Positions 1 to 9,260 of a DNA stretch of 29,867 nucleotides are shown in pieces. Each line of letters starts with the position of its first letter. The stretch's first letter is position 1. Under the pieces are notes generated by a model that ran no database searches, had not been told where the DNA came from, and was given only the letters and a program-made list of their open reading frames with translations. A program made the position numbers and the translations under genes. The DNA is from Temnopleurus reevesii. Taxonomy: Eukaryota; Echinodermata; Echinoidea; Temnopleuroida; Temnopleuridae. The stretch lies in contig BQKZ01006148.1 of assembly GCA_036244855.1 (NCBI GenBank), forward strand, positions 1 through 29,867, read 5' to 3'.

Positions 1-140
1 ACGGTCAAATTCAAATTTTCAAAAGAATTCGCTCGTAGAAAATTATGCTATGATCTTGAAATGTGTATAGAAACTATATGTCATGGTATATAACACCAAA
101 ATTCACATTTCTTTAATCTTTACCAAAACTATACATGGGC
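1..140 (-). repeat. Dispersed repeat, copy related to 20640-20820
   Basis: The reverse complement of this stretch matches 20640-20820 over most of its length. Shared blocks include CTTTAAAGCCCA, AAAGATTAAAG(G/A)AATGTGAAT, CATAGCATA and TTTGAAAATTTGAATTT. The two copies are inverted relative to each other and clearly diverged. Element boundaries are not determined; this copy runs off the window. Confidence 0.55.
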
Positions 141-149
141 TTTAAGGCA

Positions 150-302
150 CCAAGTATGACCACTGACATCTGACCTCCTAAACCCAATTTCTACTCAGTT
201 CATCCCCACATGCAGAAAGATACTTGACCCACGTTTGGAAACAATCATCTAAATATTTTTAACTCTAAGCGGTAGCATAAAGAAGCTATCCTTGGTGATA
301 TT

Positions 303-333
<31 letters not shown>

Positions 334-700
334 ACTTTCCTGGCAATGTGACCCTTGAACTTTGACCCCTGAAGCCAAAATCTAATCAATCCATCCTCCC
401 ATGCTTATGCAAAGCCCCACTTGATCCAGATTTGATAGAAAGCAGCTTGATTGCTCTGAAGTTATAGCAGTATATAGAGAGCCTCCAGGCAGAACAGTAC
501 TTTGAATTAATAAATAAATGAATAAATAGGTACACTGTAAGTAACAAGCTACTTACATCATGGGTGATTTTTCCTAAAGTTTTAGGGGCTTTTGATTCAA
601 TGAAACCAAAATCTAAACAATTCATCTTCCCAAGTGTATATATACTTGAGCTATGTTTGGTAGAAATCTATTCAATTGATCTTAATTTATTGTGGTAACA
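150..700 (+). repeat. Diverged monomer repeat array, segment 1
   Basis: At least three degenerate monomers of roughly 130-200 bp each carry the order TGACCCxxxxAACCC, ATCTAATCA(A/G)T(C/T)CATC, ACTTGAxCCAxxTTTGG, then a block like CTGAAGTTATAGCAG. A 30-base C run (304-333) interrupts the array. The same monomers recur in 1270-1885 on the other side of the exon at 965-1045. Confidence 0.55.
304..333 (+). repeat. Poly-C run (30 nt)
   Basis: Uninterrupted C30, the longest G/C homopolymer in the window. Its exact length is unreliable in any assembly. Confidence 0.9.
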
Positions 701-964
701 AGATTTTTCAAAATTCTTTTACAAGTATTTATTGCACACTTACAGTACACACGAATATCCTAAAATTGGTCATAAAGGTTGCGGAGTGAGTGAAAGAGAA
801 TTCTCTAAAAATCCTGTAGTGTCAAAAGTTCACGTTGCAGACAGGCAACGTCTTTTGAGGGTTTTAAAACGAATCACCTTGATTTGATATTTGTTTTCAC
901 AAGATGTAGGATTGAATTGCTTAGAATAGATCTGGAGCTTTTCCAAAGAATTTTTCAAACATAC

Positions 965-1045
965 CTTCATCATTGCTCCAATCCTCATTGTTCCAGTCTA
1001 CTTCTGACACTGGTCTTTGCTCTTCTGTCCTTGAATGATCGATGT
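965..1045 (-). CDS. Repeated Trp-acidic exon, copy 5 (81 bp)
   Basis: Acceptor GATAAACAG, donor GTATGTTTG, phase 1-1. The unit reads DIDHSRTEEQRPVSEVDW then NNEDWSNDE, two residues different from the copy at 4722-4802. This is the last exon of the gene I can identify in the window. The next exon must accept a phase-1 junction and lies beyond position 1 or escaped notice in 1-964. Confidence 0.78.
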
Positions 1046-1269
1046 CTGTTTATCAAATGAAAAATATAAAAAACAATGAGCTTAACTTTTTAAATATTGT
1101 TTAAACTTTTTGTATCTGTAAATCTTATTTTTCCACGTTAGTGAAATATGGTTATCAAATGTTGAAAGGCTAGATGCATCCGCGACCACTCATGGTCGAA
1201 ATTTACATGTATGCTTTGGCCATCACGTGATCAGAAAGAAATCATTGCTTGTTCCATGGCATTAGAAAT

Positions 1270-1885
1270 ATGAAACATTTTGGGTGATTGTACAAATTTG
1301 GGGCACTATGAACTTTGACCCCATTAACCCAAATTCTTCCTCACATGACAATTCATAATTGAGCTCAGTTTGAAAGAAATTGGTTTGATTTGTTGGAGGT
1401 TATAAAGCAATAACAAGCTTTTGGGATGATATTTTTATAAGTTTTTTGGCTCTATGAACCCCAAATCTAATCAGTCCATCTGCTCAAGCTAATACATATT
1501 TGAGCCAAGCTTGTTCAAATATCTTTTTTTGTCCTGTGATATGTGACCTTTGATCCTCTGAACTTGAAATCTAATCAATTAATCCTCTCATGCTAATACA
1601 TACTTGAGCCAATTTTGGGCAAAATCCCTCCAAAAGTTCTGAAGTTATCATAGTAACAAGCTGTTTTGGGTGATTTTGTACAATTTTGTTGGTCCTGTGA
1701 CCTTTGACCCCCTAAACCCATAATCTGATCAGTTCATCGTCATATGGTTATACGTACTTGAATCAAGTTTGGTCAAAATCCGTCCAGCAGTTCTAAAGTT
1801 ATTTTGGTAACCATTATATTTCGGACGGACAGAAATTACCCCCAAAACATAATGCCTCCGGCACCATCTTACGGTGGCGAAGGCA
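1270..1885 (+). repeat. Diverged monomer repeat array, segment 2, with a dispersed-element tail
   Basis: About four monomers share GTGACCTTTGACCCCCTAAA, TAATCAGTTCATC, TACTTGAGCCAAGTTTGG(T)CAAAATC and CAGTTCTGAAGTTATxxTxGTAAC. The array ends in TTTCGGACGGACAGA, then AACATAATGCCTCCGGC and GGCGAAGGCATAAAAA. That end resembles the tail of widespread non-LTR or SINE-like repeats in marine invertebrates (recognition from memory). It lies in the intron between repeat exon copies 5 and 4. Confidence 0.55.
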
Positions 1886-2304
1886 TAAAAATAATGTGCT
1901 AAAATTTATATGTTTCAGAAACATCATGACACAATCAAAAAAGAGCGAAAAAAAAATCATCAGAAATTGTTTAAATGACTAACATTCCTGACAATTGAAA
2001 GATAATCATTACTGATTCATCCAGTGTTATACTAAGAAATTTACACCTGTGGCTATAGGCATTATCACCTGGATTGAGGAATTCATTCTGTTTCACAGAA
2101 TGTGTGAATTATTTTTTTTGAAAAGTTCAGGGGATTTTTAAGGAAGACCACACAAAGTCTCAAGGAAGGTCCAACTCTGTTTTAAAATACTCTAATGCAT
2201 TACTGATGGAATTATCAATGATCATGTCAATTTTGCTTTCGTGATCTTTCTTTTCTATGCCATTCATTTTGGATATATTCATTCAAAGAATTTTTCAATC
2301 ATAC

Positions 2305-2385
2305 CTTCATCATTATTCCAATCCTCATCGTTCCAATCTACTTCGGACACTGGTCTCTGTTCTTCTGTCCCTGAGTGATGAACAT
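2305..2385 (-). CDS. Repeated Trp-acidic exon, copy 4 (81 bp)
   Basis: Acceptor GATAACCAG, donor GTATGATTG, phase 1-1. The unit reads DVHHSGTEEQRPVSEVDW then NDEDWNNDE. The flanking block TATTCATTCAAAGAATTTTT on the low-coordinate side and the TATCAAA(G/T)GTAAAAGATA block on the high-coordinate side are shared with other copies, which defines a duplicated unit larger than the exon. The intron upstream of it in transcript order (2386-3816) has been expanded by an inverted-repeat element. Confidence 0.76.
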
Positions 2386-2484
2386 CTGGTTATCAAAGGT
2401 AAAAGATATAAAATAATGTGCTTTATTTGATCAAAATTGTGTCAACCTCTTTGATCTGTTCAACTACTTTGTCCGCTGTAAGTG

Positions 2485-3073
2485 ACTTGGTCTGGGCCAG
2501 GTAAATCTTGAGTTGATTGAAAGCAGAAAAATCAGACAAACAGAGACAAAAAAAGAAAATCGTACAATAAATAAGAAAGTTATGAGGATTTCAATTATAT
2601 AACCCAATAGTTGTAATCAGTAAAATTGGCAACGTTGGGCCATTATGATGTATATCATGCACTTCTCTGCAAGTAGTTTATTATTCTTATTGTTTTAAAA
2701 CCCTCATTTTTCAACCAGCTAACGTTAAAAAAAAAAATTGTCGATATATACATGGGTACAAATACATTGATTCAACGTTTTGAATATTTGCAAAAAATAA
2801 ATGTGACGGATTAAAACAGATTTTTAAAAACAATAAGTTATAGTAGGCTTACAGACAGAAAGTACATGATCCACGTCATAGCACATGACCAAAAGTCACG
2901 TATTGTGTCCTACTGCATACAGTAATTTATGAATTATCACTCTTCAGTCACATCATTGAAATATTGATAACTTTCTTATTTTTTTGGCAGATTTACCTAA
3001 TTTTTTTTCTTTATCTGTTAGTCTGACCTTTCTGCTTTTAATCAAAGCAAGAGTTATCTAGCCCAGACCAAGT
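2485..3073. mobile_element. Fold-back/MITE family A, copy 1 (589 bp)
   Basis: The left end ACTTGGTCTGGGC and the right end GCCCAGACCAAGT are exact inverted repeats. Imperfect pairing continues inward for 100 bp or more (AAAGCAGAAA(A/G)xTCAGAC, AATAAGAAAGTTAT). No coding capacity. Related copies lie at 15460-15890 and 28391-28940. It lies within the intron between repeat exon copies 4 and 3 of the minus gene. Confidence 0.75.
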
Positions 3074-3299
3074 ATTTAATCAAAGCAAGATTTTTCTTGT
3101 GTTAAGTTTCCCTTTAAAAGGGAATTTTGACAATTTTTCAAAAAATACTTTACACAGCTTAAAGGTATAGATTCGTAATGACCAGGATTCAGAAATTGAT
3201 GTTAAATGAGCTGATGTATTCGCAAGTTGCTTTACATGCCTAAATATATCTATGTAGGATATTAGGAGTACATTTATGCTCGTATTCTTTGTATTTTAC

Positions 3300-3475
3300 G
3301 TCAAACAGGTGAATACGCCATCGTTCCTACGGTGTGCTAAGTGCTCTGGCGCGGGAGAGTGTCGGCCTGAAATTGGCGGTGCGATCGGTGGTATTGTCTG
3401 CGGTGTGTGGGTTCGCTTACATTTTGTACATGAAGCATGTTCCGTGAGGAAGTACGACCGCACCAGGTTATTTTA
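3300..3475 (+). other. G+C-rich islet with possible exon-like open frame
   Basis: A stretch of about 170 bp is markedly richer in G+C and CpG than the AT-rich intron around it. In the plus frame it reads NTPSFLRCAKCSGAGECRPE, then IGGAIGGIVCGV, bordered by AACAG on the left and AGGTTATTT on the right, so an exon is conceivable. A neighbouring frame gives a more hydrophobic continuation (CGFAYILYM), suggesting a frameshifted relic of a membrane-anchor segment. No family recognised. Confidence 0.25.
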
Positions 3476-3816
3476 TTTTGCGATAATTAAGCCATTTCTA
3501 GGTCGATTTCATTCAAACAAACTATGAACATGCTCTAATTTACTATTGAAAAAATGCATTATGGTAATAATTTTACTGCAGCTCGCAATCTAGTTAAATA
3601 TCTGAAGCGCCCTCCTCCCAAAACTAGTCTTTCCCTTTAAATATTTAAGTACATTTCTATTCCAGTTTCATCTAAACATAATACAATATGTATCATACTC
3701 AACAACCCTTAATGTAGTGATAATTTTTTTTTTTACAATAAGCAGTTCTTACATAACCAAAGTCAAAATACATGTATTGGCCTTCAACATCATTGTAGCA
3801 GTTCCACTGAACATAC

Positions 3817-3897
3817 CTTCATCATTGTTCCAATCCTCATTGTTCCAATTCTCTTCTGACACTGGCCTTTGTTTGTCTGCCCTAGAATGATACACAT
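3817..3897 (-). CDS. Repeated Trp-acidic exon, copy 3 (81 bp)
   Basis: Acceptor GATAAACAG, donor GTATGTTCA, phase 1-1. The unit reads DVYHSRADKQRPVSEENW then NNEDWNNDE. It differs from the consensus at several positions (AD-K for TE-E, EEN for EVD), but the reading frame is open and both Trp residues and the RPVSE core are kept. This suggests selection on the peptide rather than decay. Confidence 0.75.
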
Positions 3898-4094
3898 CTG
3901 TTTATCAAATGTAAAAGATAAAAAATAATGTGCTTATGTTACTAATATTGGTTAAAATGTTTTTTTTTCTTTTTCATCTAATGTTCCACTTTTAATCCGT
4001 CAATTGCCCCATGCCTGTGTACAAGCTTACACGTGAGAGCCAAATACATGAATGTACACACACAATTGTAATAACACTCTTTGTGCTCTATATC

Positions 4095-4260
4095 TTACGG
4101 ATTAACTCTGGAGTCATTTGATTTGATTTGATTTTATTTTATTTGTCATAATGCATGAAAAATACAATGACAAGGATATCCCATGAAAGCCGAGGGCTTG
4201 TATTGTTCTCACATTCCACTTGATTATTAGCGGGCTATTGACACTCTTTACATAGGAAAA
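4095..4260 (+). repeat. Possible retroelement tail
   Basis: TTTGATTTGATTTGATTTTA followed by ATCCCATGAAAGCCGAGGGC and a short AT-rich stretch resembles the 3' untranslated end of non-LTR elements or derived SINEs in marine genomes. Only a fragment, with no flanking duplication found. Confidence 0.3.
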
Positions 4261-4721
4261 TGTTGAGTTATGTACGAGTTTTTGTAATCTGCTTTAGTTT
4301 ATGCATGCATTCACACGCCAACAAGCTACAAAAGGGCTATTCAAAACATTTGCATTGTTTGCACCGTACACCTAAAATATTTCCTACCAAAATGTGGGAC
4401 ACTAAAATCATAATTCAATTTCTGACAATTTTGTGTGAAACTTTATTTCATACAATAAGCGGAAAACAATTTATATGGGTGAAAAAGAGCAAAGAGTTTT
4501 TAAACCACTCCAAAGAATCTCAAAAAATAAACTTCGCAAAAGGAGTGCAATATACAGAGCAATTAAGGGTTAATCAAAATAAAAAAGCTTTTTTTGTGTG
4601 GAGTTACCCTTAAAGTCATGGCGATTCTTTATTGCTTGATTATGGGAACCCTGTTTTTGTTTTCTTTCTTTTGTATGTATTCAGTTTGGATTTATTCATT
4701 CAAAGAATTTTTCAAACATAC

Positions 4722-4802
4722 CTTCATCATTACTCCAATCCTCATTGTTCCAGTCTACTTCTGACACTGGTCTTTGCTCTTCTGTACCTGAGTGCTGAAT
4801 GT
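4722..4802 (-). CDS. Repeated Trp-acidic exon, copy 2 (81 bp)
   Basis: Acceptor AATTACCAG, donor GTATGTTTG, phase 1-1. The unit reads DIQHSGTEEQRPVSEVDW then NNEDWSNDE. It is nearly identical in protein to the copy at 965-1045, although that copy is the farthest along the transcript; this suggests recent exchange or block duplication within the array. The low-coordinate flank shares the sequence TATTCATTCAAAGAATTTTT with the copies at 2305 and 6000. Confidence 0.78.
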
Positions 4803-5840
4803 CTGGTAATTAAATGTAACAGAAAAAAAAATAACAAAACAAGATCTACCAATGGCTGATGGAGGGCTTGTTGTGAGTGGAATTTGAAACTCAAAATTTT
4901 GAGGGAAAAATTAAGAGATAGTAGTTTTGCTGGGAGGGATGGGTTGGGGCTGGTTACCTTATATTGTAAACAAGTAGATTGGGGGCAATGATGTTTGATT
5001 CTTTATTTTTCAAAATTAAACAGATCATGGAATGAGGATAGGGATGGGGTGAAGGATCAGTTCATTAAAAAATGCAAAGCAACCCCTCTCCCCAAATAAA
5101 AAAAGGGGATTTGTGTCACTTGTTTGTTTCAAAATGCAAAGAGCATGAAATCAGACCTTCGTTGAACTTTCAATTTCAAAGTTTATCTTACTAATAATGT
5201 TAAAATGTGGAGCATAGAATTACAATTGCAATCAAGCTTCATCTAACTTCAGGTGGTTATTGTAGTAGAGTTATTCTATTTAATCCCATATTTCAACATC
5301 TGGGCACAGTGTGTGCCATTTGTAGTAAAAAGTGGACCCTGTACACATGTTATCAGGATGAATCGATGATGTCCTATTTTGAAGTTCAGAGGGGCAAAGC
5401 AGTCTTTATCAATACCACAGAGTACGCTAGATGTGAAAATCATTTAACATGATGAATTTAATGCTAATTTGTGAAGATTTGGAAGAGTTTCAACAATTTA
5501 TGATTTGAAAAGTGGAAATTACATAAGTACCTTTACCCGCCCCTATCTTTTTTTCAGCGGATTATTAATTATTGATAGTTGCAAGTTTAATAAGATGCAT
5601 TAAAGTACCTTGTAAGACCCCCTCCCCCACCCCCATAAAAATGATAAAAGGAACATATGGCCTAGGTCCATATTTCAGCAGATAATATGTTTATCAAAAT
5701 GTTCTTTTCACAAGATACATGTACATAAGACAATTTCTGGCAAAATTGAAGAGAAAATGAAAATTATACGAAATTTCCTAATTCAGGGCTTTAAAATGCC
5801 CTTCATTCATTCCGACAATTTTCTTGGCACTGGGGCTTTA
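4803..5840. other. Intron between repeat exon copies 2 and 1, no recognised feature
   Basis: AT-rich non-coding sequence. Short open frames here lack codon structure and splice context. The last part (5845-5999) is the duplicated flank belonging to repeat exon copy 1. Confidence 0.6.
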
Positions 5841-5999
5841 AGACACAAATCACCTGAATTTGATAAATTTGTTGGTTTTCACAAGATATGGTGTGTGGGA
5901 TAATTTTTTGGAAAAGTTTGGAGAATCTTGTTTTTGTAATCTTTCTATTCTATGCCATTAATTTTGTACATATTCATTCAAAGAATTTTTCAAACATAC

Positions 6000-6083
6000 C
6001 TTCATCATTGCTCCAATCCTTATTGTTCCAATCGATATCGGACACTGGTCTTTGTTCTCCTGTTCCTAATAAGTGTTGATCAT
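6000..6083 (-). CDS. Repeated Trp-acidic exon, copy 1 (84 bp)
   Basis: First intact repeat unit in transcript order. Acceptor is GACAACCAG and donor is GTATGTTTG. It is phase 1-1 with 28 residues per unit: starts DQHLLGTGEQRPVSDIDW and ends NNKDWSNDE. It is one codon longer than the other copies and the most divergent: LLGTG replaces HS(R/G)TE, and NNKD replaces NNED. The acceptor has a weak polypyrimidine tract, like the other copies. Intron sequence about 100 bp to its low-coordinate side (5845-5999) resembles that beside the copy at 965-1045, so flanking intron was duplicated with the exon. Confidence 0.75.
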
Positions 6084-6486
6084 CTGGTTGTCAAATGTAA
6101 AATGTGAGACATATGCAAAGACTAATCAATAACACAACTTTAAAACAATATATGTATGAGAAAATAGGTAGAACAATTTTTTTAAATGATGGTCAATGTT
6201 TCTTTGATATTGTGGGGGTGCAAGTAGGTTTGAAGTATTCTGGTAAGCTGAAAAACATATTTGCTGTTAAAATAGCTTCCTCAACAAATTCTCTTGTACA
6301 ATGTAAATGCAAAATTAAAGACAAGCACATAGAGCAGACCTTATTAATTGTTATATCAATGTTAATTGAATGCTATAAAATATCATTATTATTGCTATCA
6401 TCATCCTGTTCACCGCTTTAATTTAAAATGAAATGAAGATCATTAGGCTATGGCGCAAAGCTATTGATATGTGTATCTTTTTTTAT
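6084..6486. other. Intron stretch, no recognised feature
   Basis: AT-rich, no repeats or exon-like segments seen before the degenerate exon copy at 6487-6562. The following stretch to 7046 also holds nothing recognisable. Confidence 0.5.
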
Positions 6487-6562
6487 TCATCTTCCTTCAT
6501 TGCTCCAATCTATTTCTGAGACAATGCCACACATTCCATGGGTGATCAATACACATACCTGA
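6487..6562 (-). pseudogene. Degenerate copy of the repeated Trp-acidic exon
   Basis: The minus strand here contains GTCTCAGAAATAGATTGG followed by AGCAATGAAG, recognisably the VSE-(V/I)DW-SNE part of the neighbouring 81-84 bp exons. The segment between the two DW motifs is deleted, the upstream half is frameshifted, and the donor GTATG seen after all other copies is absent. CAG followed by GTATGTGTATTGATCACCC still marks the old acceptor end. It lies upstream of the first intact copy (6000-6083) and looks like a dead sixth unit. Confidence 0.6.
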
Positions 6563-7046
6563 TTTTGAAGCATAAAATTGTTTTTATTGATAGAAAAACT
6601 CATGACATTTCTCAAATTAGGTATAGATTTAATATATGAAAAGAGACATCACGACTACATGTACCAACAGAAAAAAGAACATGTTCACTTTCAATACAAA
6701 TTCCACTTTGTCATGAAATGACACATGCGAAAGAAGTGTATTGCTTAATCTATCATTTAAACCCTGTATTCCAGCTTGCAGAAATGGTTTGTTAGGGGTA
6801 ATTCGGAGAAAGATTTTAATTTAAAAAAACATACTACTATGGCTGGGTACGGGTGGGATATGTGGAAAGCAAGACCTAAAGGAGAAGGAAAACCCAAAGA
6901 ACTTATGGAATTGACTTTTCAAGTAAATCATGATTTTATAGTGCCTCGAAATGATCTCTACCCCTCCCGCTATATTCTGTTCTGCTTCCCTAGCTCTAAC
7001 TAAGTCAAGAAACTTGAAACTACATGTAATATCTAAATATTCTTAC

Positions 7047-7125
7047 CTATTTCATGCTCTACCGTATTTGCCAGGGAATGAACATGCCTCTCTTGCAAAG
7101 TTTCATCCAAAGCAGTAGTATCCAC
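7047..7125 (-). CDS. Second coding exon of the minus-strand gene (79 bp)
   Basis: On the minus strand a T-rich tract ending TTTAG precedes GTGGATACT, and the exon ends GAAATAG before the donor GTAAGA (7046-7041). Its 79 bp start in phase 0, matching the phase-0 end of the first exon, and finish in phase 1, matching the start of every repeated exon downstream. It encodes VDTTALDETLQERHVHSLAN followed by TVEHEI. No domain is recognised; composition suggests a short helical acidic segment. The double phase match on both sides is the main evidence that it is real. Confidence 0.65.
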
Positions 7126-7479
7126 CTAAATCGTGAACAAATTGAAAAAAAATATAACAATATGTGTACTACCCTATATCTACCTCTTCTGTTAGTAATT
7201 AGCTGTCCAAAGCACTCCTAAGAGAATCTCAATTCTCAATCTGTTTCAATGTTCTATTTGATTTTGCTTGTACCTTACATTATTAAAATGCTTAGAAATT
7301 AAAGGCTCCTTCAAAAACCAGTTGTGCATGAAGTCAACGAGAGGTAAATTGGTCAAGAAGCTTACATTCACAAAGCTATTAAGTTTTTTTTTTAATACAA
7401 CCTAGCTGTCACATTTAGCCTACATGTTGCATGCTTTGGCCACACTCAGGGTACACAAGACAAAAATATTGAATAACTT

Positions 7480-7737
7480 TGACTCTTCCGAAAAAAGAGA
7501 ATGTGAAATTTTGTATACAGAGTGAATGAAGAGTTCTCCGATATGATGTTAAATATTCCGTCAACTTTGCCAATCGCACAGATACAATGTACACATAACT
7601 GGTAGGGATCGTCATGTCTCTGTGACTTCATTACTTTTGGACAGGTTGTCCGAATTTGCTCAAATTTTTCCAGTTTGTTCATCTGATTTTTTCTTCATTC
7701 ATTGAATGAGAGCATGATAGGGTTGCTTTCCTTTTAA
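7480..7737 (+). mobile_element. Half copy of the TTAA fold-back family (family B)
   Basis: This stretch matches the right arm of the complete element at 18994-19601. Shared blocks are GTxTACAGAGTGAATGA(A/G)GAGTT, GGTAGGGATCGT, CTCTGTGACTT, GGTTGTCCGA(A)TTTGCTCAAATTTT and CAGTTTGTTCAT. It ends GGTTGCTTTCCTTTTAA. No matching left arm was found upstream, so it is a truncated or rearranged copy. Confidence 0.65.
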
Positions 7738-7785
7738 AAGAAGAATCTTCCCAAAAATTATATTACCTCAACAGGAGAAGAAAAA

Positions 7786-8260
7786 ATAGATGAACAGAAC
7801 AAAAAAAGTTTTAGGAACATCGGACAACTAATTAGAGTTATGAATGTTTGAATATATAGACAAATTGGCAACTGATGATGTCACATGTGCACAACTGACC
7901 ATCTATTAATCAATGTTACAAAACGTTTTTTCCTCCAAAACATAATTTCCTCAAAACTTTAACCATAGGATACCTTTACATAGATCCACTATTTGCATGC
8001 TTACATTCACACAAACTTTGCAACTTTCTGTAAAAATAATAAATTTCACACCATATTTATAATGAAAACTCTGGTTAGTTGTGACCCATGATGTCATCAA
8101 ATTGGCAACATCTCTGGAAATTTCCACTGATTTGCTAATTTTTTCAAATCTTTAAAAATTCAGAACTTTTTTTTTATTTCTTGTCCGATTTTCTTTGTAC
8201 AACATTTTTTGCTTTACATGCACAAACCATTTTTTTCTGCTTCTGCTAAAAAATTATATT
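7786..8260. mobile_element. Inverted-repeat element, probably non-autonomous
   Basis: The two halves are inverted, diverged copies: ATCGGACAA, CAAATTGGCAACTGATGATG and GTGCACAACTGACC on the left correspond to GGTTAGTTGTGACCCATGATG, CAAATTGGCAAC and TTGTCCGATTTTC on the right. It carries ATCGGACAA blocks like those of family B and may be a distant relative. Exact ends unknown. Confidence 0.45.
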
Positions 8261-9190
8261 TTGGAGTAGACCTAGACTCTTCTTTCAAGGTATCATGCAC
8301 TTTATGCTCACTTTCCAGAATGTGCAGTGGAACGTGAAACATCATACAGCAACTAAAATCACTCATTTGTGATAACAATTACAGTGTGTATGAAAACATA
8401 CAACTACAAAACAGTTTCATTGGGGTATAGACAGAGAAACCTATCGTAGATGAGTTTTCTTTCTCGCAAGAGAACTGACTTTTAGCCGAAGAGATTTGAC
8501 CCAATTTTTACCCAAAGCGTGACATACGTGCTGGTTTATTGGTGAATATGTCTAGGGGTACTAAACTCAAATTCGGTGGTTGCCACTTGGGTAATCTTGG
8601 GGGAACAAAATTATTGCATTGGCATCTTAAAATCTTACGGATGCACTATTATTAGGAGACATACATAAACAAGGTTTTTTTTTGCCGCGACAGCTGCCGT
8701 CCTTCATATATCAAATTTTGGGTGTCACTTTAGGGCCTCCGTAATTTTCAATATCAATGAATGGTAAAAAACAAAAATGTCAACTTTTTATGAATTCTTT
8801 TATTAATGGTAAAAGGCAAAATTTTGCAGGACCCGAGTCATTATAACCTAGAACTGTAACTGTAAGAACATGTAATGCCCTTCCTGATAATGTTGTGACA
8901 GCCACTTCCATTAAATTAATGCCTTTCGATCGTCATCGCTTGACGGAATTAAGGCAGCAGCAGCTAGATATCAAGCGATATTTACTTGCACCATGTAAAT
9001 ATTGGCACGCGCACCCTACCCATATGACACATACAACCACTTTCAATTTTAAGTACGACAATACACCAGATGGTGGATTGTACTTTAATCTTTATAAGAA
9101 GAAGAAGAAGAATTACTCTGCAAGAATCTTCAAGGACGAAGGAGGCAGAATACCACGGCACTAACTGACTAAGAAGAACTTCAAGAAGTA
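8261..9190. other. Intron 1 of the minus gene, no secure feature
   Basis: Mostly AT-rich. The plus-strand open frame at 8895-9164 (89 codons, ending in a Lys run from an AAG repeat) has no recognised homology and lies inside an intron of the opposite-strand gene, so I do not call it a gene. Confidence 0.5.
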
Positions 9191-9195
9191 ACCAG

Positions 9196-9223
9196 GCAGG
9201 GAGTTGGGATCACAACTCCCTGC
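9196..9223. other. Hairpin just inside intron 1 of the minus-strand gene
   Basis: GCAGGGAGTTG (9196-9206) and CAACTCCCTGC (9213-9223) form a perfect 11-bp stem with a 6-nt loop. It starts about 35 nt downstream of the donor of the first exon on the minus strand, so it would be present in the pre-mRNA next to the 5' splice site. Confidence 0.55.
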
Positions 9224-9260
9224 TAAGCCTAACGTTCTACATAATGTCATAAACACGTAC

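Noticed and set aside
4260..4613. Plus-strand frame of 117 codons
   Set aside because: AT-rich, Lys/Asn/His/Phe-heavy, antisense within an intron, and no recognised domain or splice context.
4632..4859. Plus-strand frame overlapping repeat exon copy 2
   Set aside because: It is the antisense shadow of the minus-strand exon at 4722-4802. The same applies to the frame at 5888-6079 over copy 1.
6104..6421. Plus-strand frame of 105 codons
   Set aside because: Lies in an intron of the minus gene, with AT-driven composition and no recognised motif.
8895..9164. Plus-strand frame of 89 codons ending in a Lys run
   Set aside because: Intronic on the opposite strand, with an AAG simple repeat at its end and no recognised homology. 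Kept only as a note.
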